Below are positions 25,627 to 34,946 of a stretch of 64,000 nt of DNA, one piece after another (position 1 is the stretch's first letter; every line of letters starts with the position of its first letter). This DNA comes from Bryobacterales bacterium F-183 (lineage in GTDB: Bacteria; Acidobacteriota; Terriglobia; Bryobacterales; Bryobacteraceae). The notes below the pieces were generated by a model. That model was not told the DNA's origin. It saw nothing but the letters and a program-made list of their open reading frames with translations, and did no database searches. The position numbers and the translations under genes were made by a program. Location: NCBI GenBank assembly GCA_016865505.2, contig AP025252.1, forward strand, positions 4,424,137 through 4,488,136, in the 5' to 3' direction.

Positions 25627-27525
25627 GTGCGCGACGAACTTCTTCTCTACTACGAACGCGAACTCTCCTTCATGCGCCAGATGGGCGCCGAGTTCGCACA
25701 AAAGTACCCCAAGATTGCCGGGCGCCTCCTGCTCGACGTCGACAAGTGCGAGGACCCGCACGTCGAACGCATGGTGGAAGCCTTCGCCTTTATGGCGGCT
25801 CGCGTCCACCTCAAAATCGACGACGAGTTCCCGGAAATCACTTCGGCGCTGCTCAATATCCTGTACCCGCATTACCTGCGGCCAGTCCCCAGCTCCTGCA
25901 TCGTCGAAATGCATCTGGACGCCGACAAAGGCGGCATCACCGCGCCCCAGCAGATCAAGAAGGGGTCGCCTCTCAAGTCGCGCCCCGTCAACGGCGTACC
26001 CTGCGAGTTCCAGACGTCGTATGAAACCACCGTCTGGCCCGTCACCGTCAGCGAAGCCGAATGGAAGACGCCGGACCGCTTAACGCCTCCCGTCAAGATG
26101 AATGAGGCCATCGGCGCCCTGCGCATCGAACTCAAGGCTCCCCAAGGTGTTCAGTTTTCCAAGCTGAACATGAAGACCTTGCGCTTCCACATCGCCGCCG
26201 AGCCGACCCTCGCCAACACCATCTACGAACTCCTGTTCTGCAATTGCGTGCAGATCCTGGTTCGCGACCCCTCCGTCAACTCGCGCGTCCAGCCCACTAT
26301 CCTCCGCCCGGAAGACCACCTGCGCCCCGTCGGCTTTGACAGCAACGAAGCCATGCTGCCGTACCCGCGCCGGTCGTTTGAAGGCTACCGCCTGCTCCAG
26401 GAATACTTCGCGCTCCCCGAAAAATTCCTGTTCTTCGATCTGTCGGGTGTCGAACTCGCCTGGATGAAGGGCATCAAGGACCGCGCCGAGATCGTGTTCC
26501 TCATCTCGCCGTTCGAACACTTCGAACGCCGCCAGAACCTCGAGCTTGGCGTCAACGCCAAAACCTTCCGGCTCAACTGTACCCCGGCCATCAACCTCTT
26601 TCCGCAAACTGCCGAACCGATTCTGCTCGACCAGCGCAAGTTCGAGTACTTCGTCATTCCCGACGTCCGCCGTCCCATGGCCACAGAGGTCTTCTCGATT
26701 GAAGACGTCATCTCGACGGACACCAACACCAACGAAGTCCTGCGCTTCCACCCCTTTTATTCATACCGCCACGGCACCGTGAAGGATTCAAACGAAACCT
26801 TCTGGCTCGCCCATCGCCACCGCTCCGCCCGCAAGAACGACGAAGGTACGGACGTCTCGCTCTCCATGGTCGACCTCTCGACCCGGCCCGTGCGTCCCAA
26901 CGTCGACGTCCTCACGGTCCGTACGCTCTGCACCAATCGCGACATTCCCTCGCGCCTGCCGTTCGGTAGCGAGTTTGGCGATTTCGAACTCGAAGGCAGC
27001 GCCGCCGTCAAGCGCATTGTCGCGCTCGGCAAGCCCACCAATGCCGTACGCCCGCCCATGGGCAAAGGTGCCTACTGGCGCCTCATCTCGCATCTCACTC
27101 TGAACTACCTCTCGCTCAACGAAGATCCGAAGCGCACCCAGCAGCCTACCGAAGCGACGGCGCATCAGAATCCGCCACCTCCGGCCGAATCGTTCCGCGA
27201 AATGCTGAAGCTGTACAATTATGCGGGTACGGCGTTTACGGAAAAGCAGATTTCGGGAATCCTCAAAATGCAAGGCAGCCGCCAGTTTGCCCGCGTATTT
27301 TCGGAAAACGGCATCGCCTTTGTGCGCGGCACAAGGGTCGAAATGGAACTCGACGAAGAGCAGTTCGTAGGCGGTGGCGCACTTCTGTTTTCGATGGTCA
27401 TTGAGCGCTTCCTGGCCCTCTACGCCTCGATGAACAGCTTTACGCAGTTGCATGTCCGCACCCGGCAGCGAAAGGAGCCTCTCAAGGAATGGCCTCCGAG
27501 AGCGGGGCAGAAGATACTGCTCTAA
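25627..27525 (+). CDS. tssF: T6SS baseplate protein TssF
   Basis: 632 residues from GTG 25627. The start RDELLLYYERELSFMRQMG and the following EFAQKYPKIAGRLLLD are the family hallmark; DPHVERMVEAFAFMAARVHLKIDDEFPE and LLNILYPHYLRPVPS continue the conserved N-terminal domain. Further blocks include HPFYSYRH and YWRLISHLTLNYLSLNE. TssF pairs with TssG in the baseplate wedge around the VgrG hub. Its last 37 bases overlap tssG. Confidence 0.96.
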   Translation: MRDELLLYYERELSFMRQMGAEFAQKYPKIAGRLLLDVDKCEDPHVERMVEAFAFMAARVHLKIDDEFPEITSALLNILYPHYLRPVPSSCIVEMHLDADKGGITAPQQIKKGSPLKSRPVNGVPCEFQTSYETTVWPVTVSEAEWKTPDRLTPPVKMNEAIGALRIELKAPQGVQFSKLNMKTLRFHIAAEPTLANTIYELLFCNCVQILVRDPSVNSRVQPTILRPEDHLRPVGFDSNEAMLPYPRRSFEGYRLLQEYFALPEKFLFFDLSGVELAWMKGIKDRAEIVFLISPFEHFERRQNLELGVNAKTFRLNCTPAINLFPQTAEPILLDQRKFEYFVIPDVRRPMATEVFSIEDVISTDTNTNEVLRFHPFYSYRHGTVKDSNETFWLAHRHRSARKNDEGTDVSLSMVDLSTRPVRPNVDVLTVRTLCTNRDIPSRLPFGSEFGDFELEGSAAVKRIVALGKPTNAVRPPMGKGAYWRLISHLTLNYLSLNEDPKRTQQPTEATAHQNPPPPAESFREMLKLYNYAGTAFTEKQISGILKMQGSRQFARVFSENGIAFVRGTRVEMELDEEQFVGGGALLFSMVIERFLALYASMNSFTQLHVRTRQRKEPLKEWPPRAGQKILL

Positions 27526-28685
27526 ACCGGGTTGCCGGAGACGGCTTGTTGGACAACGGCGACGGCGAAGACGGCCTGCTGCGCGAAGACGATATCGCGC
27601 CACCGTCAGCAGCCGCCGGCGCAGAGGCACGTTGGCGCTACAACGAAATTCGCGAGCTGCTCGAAACCGACGAGCGGCGCCGCCCCCAGTCCTATACTCC
27701 GGAATTCAAATTCTTTCAGCTCATCCGGCTGCTCGAACGCATGCAGCCCGGACGCGCGCCCGTCGGCCGTTTCAATAGCCCCGGGCGCGAAATCGTGCGT
27801 TTCAGCGTCCACCAGAACCTCGCCTTCCCCGCCAGCCAGGTGCAGGAACTCCGCTGGCCCAAACCCGAAGAAAACCGCTCCCCGGTCATGGTCGTCAACT
27901 TCTTTGGACTCACCGGTCCAATGGGCGTCCTCCCCCACTACTACACCGAACTGATCCGGGACCGTCTGCGCGTGCGCGACCGCACGATGCAGGACTTCTT
28001 CGACATCTTCAACCACCGCATGATCTCGCTGTTCTATCAGGCGTGGGAAAAGTACCGCTTCACCATCGCCTACGAACGCCCGCGCCTCGGGCACAGCGAT
28101 GAACGCGACCGGTTCTCCCGCATCCTGATGGACATAATCGGCATCGGTACCCAGGGTTTGGCCGACCGGCAACAGGTCAGCGACGATTCGCTCCTCTTTT
28201 ACGCCGGTCTCCTGTCGATGCACACGCGTCCGGCCGCCGGGTTGAAGCAGATTCTCTGGGATTACTTCGATGTGCCGGTGGAAATCGAACAGCTCATGGG
28301 CGCCTGGTACCCCCTGGAGATCCCCAACCAGTGCAAGTTCGACCGCGCCAACTCGATCTCTGAGCAAATGGGCGTCGGCGCCATCGTCGGCGACGAAATC
28401 TGGGACCAGCAGAGCGGCGTTCTTGTCCGCCTCGGCCCCCTTACCTTAAAGCAATACCTGGACTTCCTGCCGACCGGCTCGGCCTATCAGCCCTTGCAGG
28501 CGATCCTGCGCTTCTACGCCGGCTGGGAGTTCGACTTTCAGATTCAGCTCGTCTTAAAGCGGGATGAGACCCCGCCCTGCGAGCTAGGAGCGTTGGGCGA
28601 CGAAAGCCCAAGGCTTGGTTGGGTGTCCTGGTCGAAGAATCAGGCGATGAATCGCGACCCGGATGATACGATTTTGCGGATTTAG
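27489..28685 (+). CDS. tssG: T6SS baseplate protein TssG
   Basis: 398 residues from ATG 27489, inside the 3' end of tssF. An acidic, disordered extension of about 55 residues precedes the family domain, which begins at FKFFQLIRLLERMQPGR and contains RFSVHQNLAFPASQVQEL, FFGLTGPMGVLPHYYTELI, FFDIFNHRMISLFYQAWEK and ILWDYFDVPVEIEQLMGAWY. TssG completes the TssE-F-G wedge. The overlap implies translational coupling; a later start could remove the extension, but no better ribosome site was found. Confidence 0.93.
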   Translation: MASESGAEDTALNRVAGDGLLDNGDGEDGLLREDDIAPPSAAAGAEARWRYNEIRELLETDERRRPQSYTPEFKFFQLIRLLERMQPGRAPVGRFNSPGREIVRFSVHQNLAFPASQVQELRWPKPEENRSPVMVVNFFGLTGPMGVLPHYYTELIRDRLRVRDRTMQDFFDIFNHRMISLFYQAWEKYRFTIAYERPRLGHSDERDRFSRILMDIIGIGTQGLADRQQVSDDSLLFYAGLLSMHTRPAAGLKQILWDYFDVPVEIEQLMGAWYPLEIPNQCKFDRANSISEQMGVGAIVGDEIWDQQSGVLVRLGPLTLKQYLDFLPTGSAYQPLQAILRFYAGWEFDFQIQLVLKRDETPPCELGALGDESPRLGWVSWSKNQAMNRDPDDTILRI

Positions 28686-28775
28686 CCGCGTGTACGTTTG
28701 GAACAGGTTGACTTTCGAGCGCTTTGAATGCCGTTTCACGCTTATAGTTGAGCAGGATCCAAACGACCCACGCGG
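28686..28775 (+). other. Imperfect long inverted repeat between tssG and clpV
   Basis: The sequence directly after the tssG stop, CCGCGTG (28686-28692) then CGTTTGGA (28695-28702), pairs with TCCAAACG (28758-28765) and CACGCGG (28769-28775), 15 pairs in all around a 55-base loop. The transcript between tssG and clpV can therefore fold into a long stem 50 bases before the clpV start. It may tune clpV expression or mark a transcript end. Confidence 0.4.
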
Positions 28776-28826
28776 GTGTAGACAACAGACAAGGAAGACG
28801 GCGAGCCTGCGGAGGCCAACGAATAT

Positions 28827-31463
28827 ATGACAGGTAATCTAAAGTCACTTCAACAACGGTTGAACAAGACTACTCTGGAAGCGGTGAACGGTGCGATTGC
28901 ATCGTGTATGTCGCACACCAACTACACCGTCGAAGTCGAGCATTTGCTGCTAAAGATGCTCGGCATCGCGGACAGCGACTTTGCCAGAATTTTGCATCAG
29001 TTCGGCGTTGACGGCTCACGCTGCCAGGCTGAGCTGCAAAATGCTGTAGATAAGTTCAAGCGCGGAAGCGACCGGCCGGACATCAGCCCTCGCATTATGC
29101 GTATTCTGACGGACGCCTGGACCTACGGCAGCCTCGAATACAACAGCCAGCGCATCCGCACCGGCTACATCCTTGTCGCCCTCTTGAGCGATGAAGATCT
29201 CGCCCGGCGCACCCGTGAAATTTCCCGCGAACTGGGCAAGATCCAGCTCGACGCCCTCAAGAAGGACTTCCGGAGCTACGTCTCGGCCAGCGCCGAAGAA
29301 GCCGAAGAAGCGCGCGCCGCAGCCTCCGCCGGACCCTCGGGCAGCCAGCCCGGCCAGGTCAAGCCCGGCTCCAAGACCCCCAATCTCGACCAGTTCACCG
29401 TCAATCTCACCCAGCGCGCCAAAGACGGCAAGATTGACCCCGTCCTCGGCCGTGACGAAGAGATCCGCAAGGTGGTCGACATCCTCATGCGCCGCCGCCA
29501 GAACAACCCCATCCTCACCGGTGAGGCGGGCGTTGGTAAGACGGCCGTCGTCGAAGGCTTCGCCATCCGCGTCGCCAACAAGGACGTTCCCCCCGCTCTG
29601 CAAAACGTCGTCGTCCACACCCTGGACCTCGCCCTCCTGCAGGCCGGCGCCAGCGTCAAAGGCGAATTCGAAAACCGCCTCAAGGGCCTGATCGAAGAAG
29701 TCAAGAACTCCCCCGTACCCATCATCCTCTTCATCGACGAAGCGCACACCATGATCGGCGCCGGTGGACAGGAAGGCCAGGGCGATGCCGCCAACCTCCT
29801 GAAGCCCGCTCTCGCCCGTGGCGAACTGCGTACCCTCGCCGCCACCACCTGGGCCGAGTACAAGAAGTACTTTGAAAAGGATCCCGCTCTTGCCCGCCGC
29901 TTCCAGGTGGTCAAGGTCGAAGAGCCCACCGAAGAAGTCTGCGCCGTCATGCTGCGCGGCATCGTCGGTTCGCTCGAAAAGCACCACGGCATCCGTATCC
30001 TCGATGAAGGCATCAACGCGGCTGTGAAGTTCTCGCACCGCTACATCGCCGGACGCCAACTGCCCGACAAGGCCGTCAGCGTACTCGACACCGCCTGCGC
30101 CCGTCTCGCCCTCGGCCAGAACGCAACTCCCGGCCAGATCGAAGACGCCCGCCGCAAGCTCGAGGACCTCGAAGTCCAGCAGCGCGTCCTCACTCGCGAA
30201 TCCAACACCGGTCACGATCACTCCGAACGCCTTGACCTGATCGCCAAGGACATGGAGAAGACCCAGGCCAAGCTCAAGGAACTCGAAGAGCGCTTTGAGA
30301 AGGAGAAAGAGTACATCACCAAGATCCGCGAGCTCCGCAACAAGCTCGAGGACGCCAAGCCCGAAGACGACACGACGGCGGACAAGGCCGAATACCAGAA
30401 GCTCAACGCCGAACTCGACGCGCTACAGGGCGAAACCCCGATGATGCGCGCCAGTGTCGACCAGCAGATCGTCGGCGACGTCGTCTCCGCCTGGACTGGC
30501 ATCCCGCTCGGCAACATGCTGCGCGACGAAGTCGAAACCATCCTCAAGCTGGAGCACATTCTCAACCAGCGCGTCATCGGTCAGGACCACGCCCTGGCTG
30601 CCATCGCCCAGCGCATCCGCACCAGCAAGGCGCGCCTCGAAGATCCCGACAAGCCCATCGGCGTCTTCATGCTCGTCGGACCCTCCGGCGTCGGTAAGAC
30701 GGAAACCGCCATCACCCTCGCCGACCAGCTCTATGGTGGTGAGACCAACATGATCACCATCGCCATGTCGGAGTTCCAGGAAGCGCACACAGTGTCGACC
30801 CTCAAGGGTTCGCCTCCCGGCTACGTGGGCTACGGCGAAGGTGGCGTTCTCACCGAAGCTGTCCGCCGCAAGCCCTACTCGGTCGTCCTGCTCGACGAAG
30901 TCGAAAAGGCGCACCCCGACGTACTCGAACTCTTCTTCCAGGTCTTCGACAAAGGCCGCATGGAAGACGGACAAGGCCGTGAAATCGACTTCAAGAACTG
31001 CATCATCCTCTTGACCTCGAACGCCGCCACCGACACGCTCATGAAGCTCGTGGCCGACCCCGAAACCATGCCCTCTCCGGAAGGCATCGTCAAGGCCATG
31101 AAGCCCGAACTCGACAAGGTCTTCAAGCCCGCGTTCCTCGGCCGTATGGTCATCATCCCGTACTACCCGGTGCGCGACGAAAACCTCAAGAAGATCATCC
31201 GCCTCAAGATCAACAAGATCAAGAAGCGCATCGCACTCAACCACAAGATCAACCTCACCTACACCGAAGCGTTGGTGGACGAGGTAGCCAAGCGCTGTAC
31301 CGAAGTCGAATCGGGCGCCCGCAACGTCGACAACATCCTCACCAACACGATGTTGCCCGACATGTCGCGCAAGATCCTCGAATCGATGGCATCGGGTGAG
31401 AAAATCACCACGGTGAACGTCACCGTCGGCGAAGACTCCAACTTCGTCTACGAGCAGTCGTAA
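28827..31463 (+). CDS. tssH: T6SS sheath-disassembly ATPase TssH (ClpV)
   Basis: 878 residues, a class 1 Clp/Hsp100 protein. An N-domain (residues 1-150) begins LKSLQQRLNKTTLEAVNGAI; AAA module 1 has Walker A GEAGVGKT near 232 and Walker B IILFIDEAHT; a coiled middle domain covers roughly 410-530; AAA module 2 has GPSGVGKT near 618 and VVLLDEVEKAHPDV. The N-domain and place in a T6SS cluster distinguish it from the disaggregase ClpB. ClpV unfolds contracted TssBC sheath so that subunits can be reused. GGAGG is about 10 bases before the ATG. Confidence 0.95.
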   Translation: MTGNLKSLQQRLNKTTLEAVNGAIASCMSHTNYTVEVEHLLLKMLGIADSDFARILHQFGVDGSRCQAELQNAVDKFKRGSDRPDISPRIMRILTDAWTYGSLEYNSQRIRTGYILVALLSDEDLARRTREISRELGKIQLDALKKDFRSYVSASAEEAEEARAAASAGPSGSQPGQVKPGSKTPNLDQFTVNLTQRAKDGKIDPVLGRDEEIRKVVDILMRRRQNNPILTGEAGVGKTAVVEGFAIRVANKDVPPALQNVVVHTLDLALLQAGASVKGEFENRLKGLIEEVKNSPVPIILFIDEAHTMIGAGGQEGQGDAANLLKPALARGELRTLAATTWAEYKKYFEKDPALARRFQVVKVEEPTEEVCAVMLRGIVGSLEKHHGIRILDEGINAAVKFSHRYIAGRQLPDKAVSVLDTACARLALGQNATPGQIEDARRKLEDLEVQQRVLTRESNTGHDHSERLDLIAKDMEKTQAKLKELEERFEKEKEYITKIRELRNKLEDAKPEDDTTADKAEYQKLNAELDALQGETPMMRASVDQQIVGDVVSAWTGIPLGNMLRDEVETILKLEHILNQRVIGQDHALAAIAQRIRTSKARLEDPDKPIGVFMLVGPSGVGKTETAITLADQLYGGETNMITIAMSEFQEAHTVSTLKGSPPGYVGYGEGGVLTEAVRRKPYSVVLLDEVEKAHPDVLELFFQVFDKGRMEDGQGREIDFKNCIILLTSNAATDTLMKLVADPETMPSPEGIVKAMKPELDKVFKPAFLGRMVIIPYYPVRDENLKKIIRLKINKIKKRIALNHKINLTYTEALVDEVAKRCTEVESGARNVDNILTNTMLPDMSRKILESMASGEKITTVNVTVGEDSNFVYEQS

Positions 31464-31482
31464 AGCAACAAACCAGCAGCCG

Positions 31483-31513
31483 TTGCCGGGGAGCACATAA
31501 ACCTCCCCGGCAA
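31483..31513 (+). other. Strong hairpin and A-rich leader upstream of vgrG
   Basis: TTGCCGGGGAG (31483-31493) and CTCCCCGGCAA (31503-31513) form a perfect 11-base stem with a 9-base loop, 20 bases after the clpV stop. No U tract follows. Between the stem and vgrG, about 31551-31580 is almost pure purine, dominated by A, striking for this genome; then GAGGAG lies shortly before the ATG at 31602. The hairpin could limit read-through from clpV, and the A-rich single-stranded tract could enhance ribosome (S1) loading on vgrG mRNA. Confidence 0.55.
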
Positions 31514-31601
31514 TCGCCGCAAGCAGTACCCGTAGTAGATGCAGCAAAAAAAAGAATTAAAAGAAAAAGAAAACAACAAGGAACACTGAGGAGAAACGAA
31601 A

Positions 31602-34600
31602 ATGCCGCCGGCCGAACAATACCTAACAACACCACGCGCTTTATATTTGAGCACCCCGCTTGGGAGCGACAAGCTCTTGCTCAAAACCTTCTCCGGCTAC
31701 GAGGCAATTTCTGAGCTCTACCGTTACCAGTTGGAAATGCAGGCCAAGAATGAGACCGCTGTCAACTTCGACCAGCTCATTGGCAAGGACATTTCCTTCG
31801 GCCTCAACCCAGGCAAGCCAGGCAAACCGGCACGCCATTTTTCAGGCATTTGCATTGAGCTTTCCCGCGGTACCCAAGGCACTGAACTCACCGAGTACAG
31901 CATGGTGGTGGTGCCCCGCATCTGGACCCTCACCCAGAAGTACCGCAGCCGTATCTTCCAGCAGATCACCGTCCCCGACATCCTCCGCATGGTCTTCACC
32001 GGCGTCGATGTCGAATACCAGCTCGACGCGACCTACGAACAGCGCGAATACTGCGTCCAGTACCGCGAAACGGACTTCGACTTCGCCAGCCGTCTGATGG
32101 AAGAAGAGGGCATCTACTACTACTTCAAGTTCACCCCCGGCGCCCAAAAACTAATCGTCACCGACAAGGAACGCCTCACCGTTCCCGTCGAAGATTTCCC
32201 AACCATCAAATTCGACCCCATGGGCGGCGGCGGCGAAGGCGAAACCGAAGAGATGCGCATCTCGGACTTCCGCCGTACCCAAACCTGGCGCAGCGGCAAA
32301 GTCACACTCTGGGACCATCACTTCCAGCTCCCCCACCGCCATCTCGAATCCGAGAAACAGGTCATCGACACCGTGCAGGCCGGCACCGTCAGCCATAAGC
32401 TCAAGCTCAACGGCAACGATGCGTTCGAGATCTACGATTACCCCGGCGACTACGCCAAGTTCTTCGACGGCATTAACAAATCCGGCGGCGAACAGAACGA
32501 CAAGCTCAACAAGGTCTTTACCGACAACCGTCGCATCACGCAGATCCGCATGCAGCAGGAAGAAGCGCAAATGCTGCTGATTCTCGGCGCCAGCGACTGC
32601 CGCCAGCTTGTCCCAGGCTTCAAGTTCGACCTCCAGGAACACTTCGACGGCAACGGCGCCTACATCGTCACCAGCGTCTCGCACACCGCGCGCGAAGGCG
32701 GCTACCGTTCCGGCGAAGACCAATCCAGCTTCTACGAAAACACCTTCACCTGCATCCCCCAGGCCTTGAAGTTCCGCCCCACTCGCCGTACCCCCAAGGC
32801 CCGCATGGCCGGCTGCCAGACCGCTGTTGTCGTAGGCCCCGGCGGCGAGGAGATCTTCACCGACAAGTACGGCCGCGTCAAAGTCCAGTTCCACTGGGAT
32901 CGAGACGGCCGCAACGACGCCGACTCCTCCTGCTGGCTGCGCGTTGCCACCCATTGGGCGGGTAAAAACTGGGGAACCATCTTCATCCCCCGCATGGGCA
33001 TGGAAGTTTTGGTCGACTTCCTCGAAGGCGACCCAGACCGTCCCATCATCGTCGGCGCGCTCTACAACGCCCAGGAAATGCCGCCCTACACTCTGCCCGA
33101 CAACAAAACGCAGAGCGGCATCAAGTCCCGGTCGTCCAAACAAGGCTCCAACGACAACTACAACGAACTTCGCTTTGAAGACAAAAAGGGCGAAGAAATG
33201 ATCACGTTCCATGCCGAAAAGGACATGGAACGCGAGGTCGAACACGACGACCGCATCGACATCGGTAACGACCAGAAGTTCGACGTCCACCACGACCGCA
33301 CCAAAACCGTCGACAACGACGAAAAGGTGGAGATCAAGAACAACCGCACCAACAAGATCGGCCAGAAGCACCAGGAAGAAATCGGCGGCGATCATCTTCA
33401 GGACGTGAAGATGAACAAGAAGGTCAAGGTCGGCCAGAACTACAACGTCGAAGCCGGCATGAATATGACCATCAAGGCCGGCATCGGATTGAACATTGAG
33501 TCCGCCATGTCGCTGACCTTGAAAGCCGGCGGAAGCTCCATCCAGATCAACCCGGGCGGTATCCAGATCGCTGGCACCCCGATGCTGATGCTCAACTGCC
33601 CCGGCGCACCTCCGCCTCCGATCGCCCCGGTAATCATCCCGCCGCTGATGTCTGCGATGGCCGCGCCGGCTACCAATGCTCCCGCTGCCCCCGCGGCGCC
33701 AGCAGCACCATCGGCTCCCTCCGCACCATCGGCGCCATCGGCTCCCTCTGCCCCCTCCATGCCATCCGTACCCCCAATGCCCGCCATGCCCGATCCCGGC
33801 GCGATGGCATCGCAGGTGACGGATATGGTCGGCGCTGCCCTCGAGACCGGAACAAACGTCCTCAGCAACATGGCCAACACCTTCATGGATCAGGTCACCG
33901 CCACGGCCCAGACCCTCATGAACGGGGCGACTCAGGCAGGTGCAGCCGCAGCGGCAGCCGCCGGACAGGTCGTCAACCAGGTCGAGCAGGCCGTGAACGA
34001 GGCCAAGGAACAGATCCAGGACGCAGTTGAGGACGCCAAGAGCCAGGTCGAAAACGCAGTCAACGAAGTCCAGAACCAGGCCAATGAGGCCCTCGCGGAC
34101 GTAGCCGAGGGCGTCGCGGACCTGCAGAATCAGGCCACGCAGGCCCTTGATCAGGTCCAAGGCCAGTTGCAAGACGCTGCCGCTCAGGCCCAGCAGCTCG
34201 CCAATCAGGCGATGGAGCAAGGCCAGGAGGCGCTCGCTCAGGCCTCGCAGGCTGCCAACGAGGCTGCACAGCAGGCGCAGGAAGTCGCTTCCCAGGCTCA
34301 GCAACAGTTGCAGGAAGCGGCCGAACAGGCACAGCAGATCGCGCAGGACGCCCAGCAACAGGGACAACAGGCGCTCAACGCCGCGTCCCAACAGCTGAAC
34401 GCCGTCGCCCAGCAAGGCCAGCAGGCCGCAGCAGCAGCCCAGCAGGCCGCAACGCAAGCCGCCGCAGCCGCACAGCAGATGGCCCAGCAAGCCATGGCGG
34501 AAGCACAGGAACAAGCCACCCAAATGGCGAACCAGGCTGCCCAGGCAGCGCAAGCCGCCCAGCAGCAGGCACAGCAAGCCGCCGCAGCCGCACAGCAAGC

Positions 34601-34940
34601 CGCATCGGACGCTGCCAACAACGCCCAGCAGATGGCCCAGCAAACCCAGCAACAGTTGCAGGACGCCACCCAGCAGGCCACCCAGCAGGTACAGCAGGCT
34701 GCCGAACAGGCCGCCCAGCAGGTCGGACAAGCCGCACAGCAAGCTACCCAGCAGGCCGCGCAGGCTGGACAGATGGCCCAGCAGCAGGCCCAACAGGCTG
34801 GCCAGCAGATCGCCAACTCCGCGACCCAGGCTGGCGATCAGGTCGCCAAGACCGCGGATCAGGCCTTCAGCCAGGTCGGCAACACCGCCGATCAGGCCGC
34901 GCAGGGCGTGCAAAACGCATTCAAGGGATTGGGGGCATAA
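31602..34940 (+). CDS. vgrG: T6SS spike protein VgrG with long Ala/Gln-rich C-terminal tail
   Basis: 1112 residues. Residues 1-380 are the gp27-like hub (STPLGSDKLLLKTFSGYEAI near the start, YCVQYRETDFDFASRLMEEE). Residues 385-480 form the OB-fold (KYGRVKVQFHWDRDG, WAGKNWGTIFIPRMGMEVLV, GDPDRPIIVGALYN). A gp5-like beta-helix with repeated V-E/K-x-x motifs follows to about 660. A proline/alanine hinge (APAAPAAPSAPSAPS) spans about 665-740. The final 370 residues are dominated by Ala and Gln in patterns such as QAAQQAQQ, with no recognisable enzyme fold. The protein forms the trimeric needle on the Hcp tube. The tail is far from standard VgrG size (600-700 residues) and is matched by a similar tail in the adjacent PAAR protein. 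Confidence 0.95.
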   Translation: MPPAEQYLTTPRALYLSTPLGSDKLLLKTFSGYEAISELYRYQLEMQAKNETAVNFDQLIGKDISFGLNPGKPGKPARHFSGICIELSRGTQGTELTEYSMVVVPRIWTLTQKYRSRIFQQITVPDILRMVFTGVDVEYQLDATYEQREYCVQYRETDFDFASRLMEEEGIYYYFKFTPGAQKLIVTDKERLTVPVEDFPTIKFDPMGGGGEGETEEMRISDFRRTQTWRSGKVTLWDHHFQLPHRHLESEKQVIDTVQAGTVSHKLKLNGNDAFEIYDYPGDYAKFFDGINKSGGEQNDKLNKVFTDNRRITQIRMQQEEAQMLLILGASDCRQLVPGFKFDLQEHFDGNGAYIVTSVSHTAREGGYRSGEDQSSFYENTFTCIPQALKFRPTRRTPKARMAGCQTAVVVGPGGEEIFTDKYGRVKVQFHWDRDGRNDADSSCWLRVATHWAGKNWGTIFIPRMGMEVLVDFLEGDPDRPIIVGALYNAQEMPPYTLPDNKTQSGIKSRSSKQGSNDNYNELRFEDKKGEEMITFHAEKDMEREVEHDDRIDIGNDQKFDVHHDRTKTVDNDEKVEIKNNRTNKIGQKHQEEIGGDHLQDVKMNKKVKVGQNYNVEAGMNMTIKAGIGLNIESAMSLTLKAGGSSIQINPGGIQIAGTPMLMLNCPGAPPPPIAPVIIPPLMSAMAAPATNAPAAPAAPAAPSAPSAPSAPSAPSAPSMPSVPPMPAMPDPGAMASQVTDMVGAALETGTNVLSNMANTFMDQVTATAQTLMNGATQAGAAAAAAAGQVVNQVEQAVNEAKEQIQDAVEDAKSQVENAVNEVQNQANEALADVAEGVADLQNQATQALDQVQGQLQDAAAQAQQLANQAMEQGQEALAQASQAANEAAQQAQEVASQAQQQLQEAAEQAQQIAQDAQQQGQQALNAASQQLNAVAQQGQQAAAAAQQAATQAAAAAQQMAQQAMAEAQEQATQMANQAAQAAQAAQQQAQQAAAAAQQAASDAANNAQQMAQQTQQQLQDATQQATQQVQQAAEQAAQQVGQAAQQATQQAAQAGQMAQQQAQQAGQQIANSATQAGDQVAKTADQAFSQVGNTADQAAQGVQNAFKGLGA
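33834..34920 (+). repeat. Low-complexity Ala/Gln coding repeat, VgrG tail
   Basis: About 360 codons built mostly from CAG/CAA, GCC/GCA and related codons. The first third is mixed with E, N, D and V (QVEQAVNEAKEQIQDAVEDA), then it turns into almost pure Q/A blocks with occasional M, T and S. It predicts a long amphipathic or coiled-coil helix, not a globular domain. Irregular units rather than exact copies suggest slow divergence rather than a fresh expansion. Confidence 0.8.
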
Positions 34941-34946
34941 CCAGCC

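Noticed and set aside
28708-28748. Promoter TTGACT...TATAGT for clpV
   Set aside because: The boxes are 29 bases apart, too far for sigma-70; neither has a proper partner at 16-18 bases.
19369-28750. Shared CGCTTATAGTTG upstream of tssB (19369-19380) and clpV (28739-28750) as a regulator site
   Set aside because: A 12-base match between intergenic parts of a 64-kb window is not far from chance, the distances to the start codons differ (307 and 77 bases), and no flanking similarity exists.
28827-31463. ClpB disaggregase
   Set aside because: The gene sits between tssG and vgrG and its N-domain opening fits ClpV; ClpB is improbable in this context.
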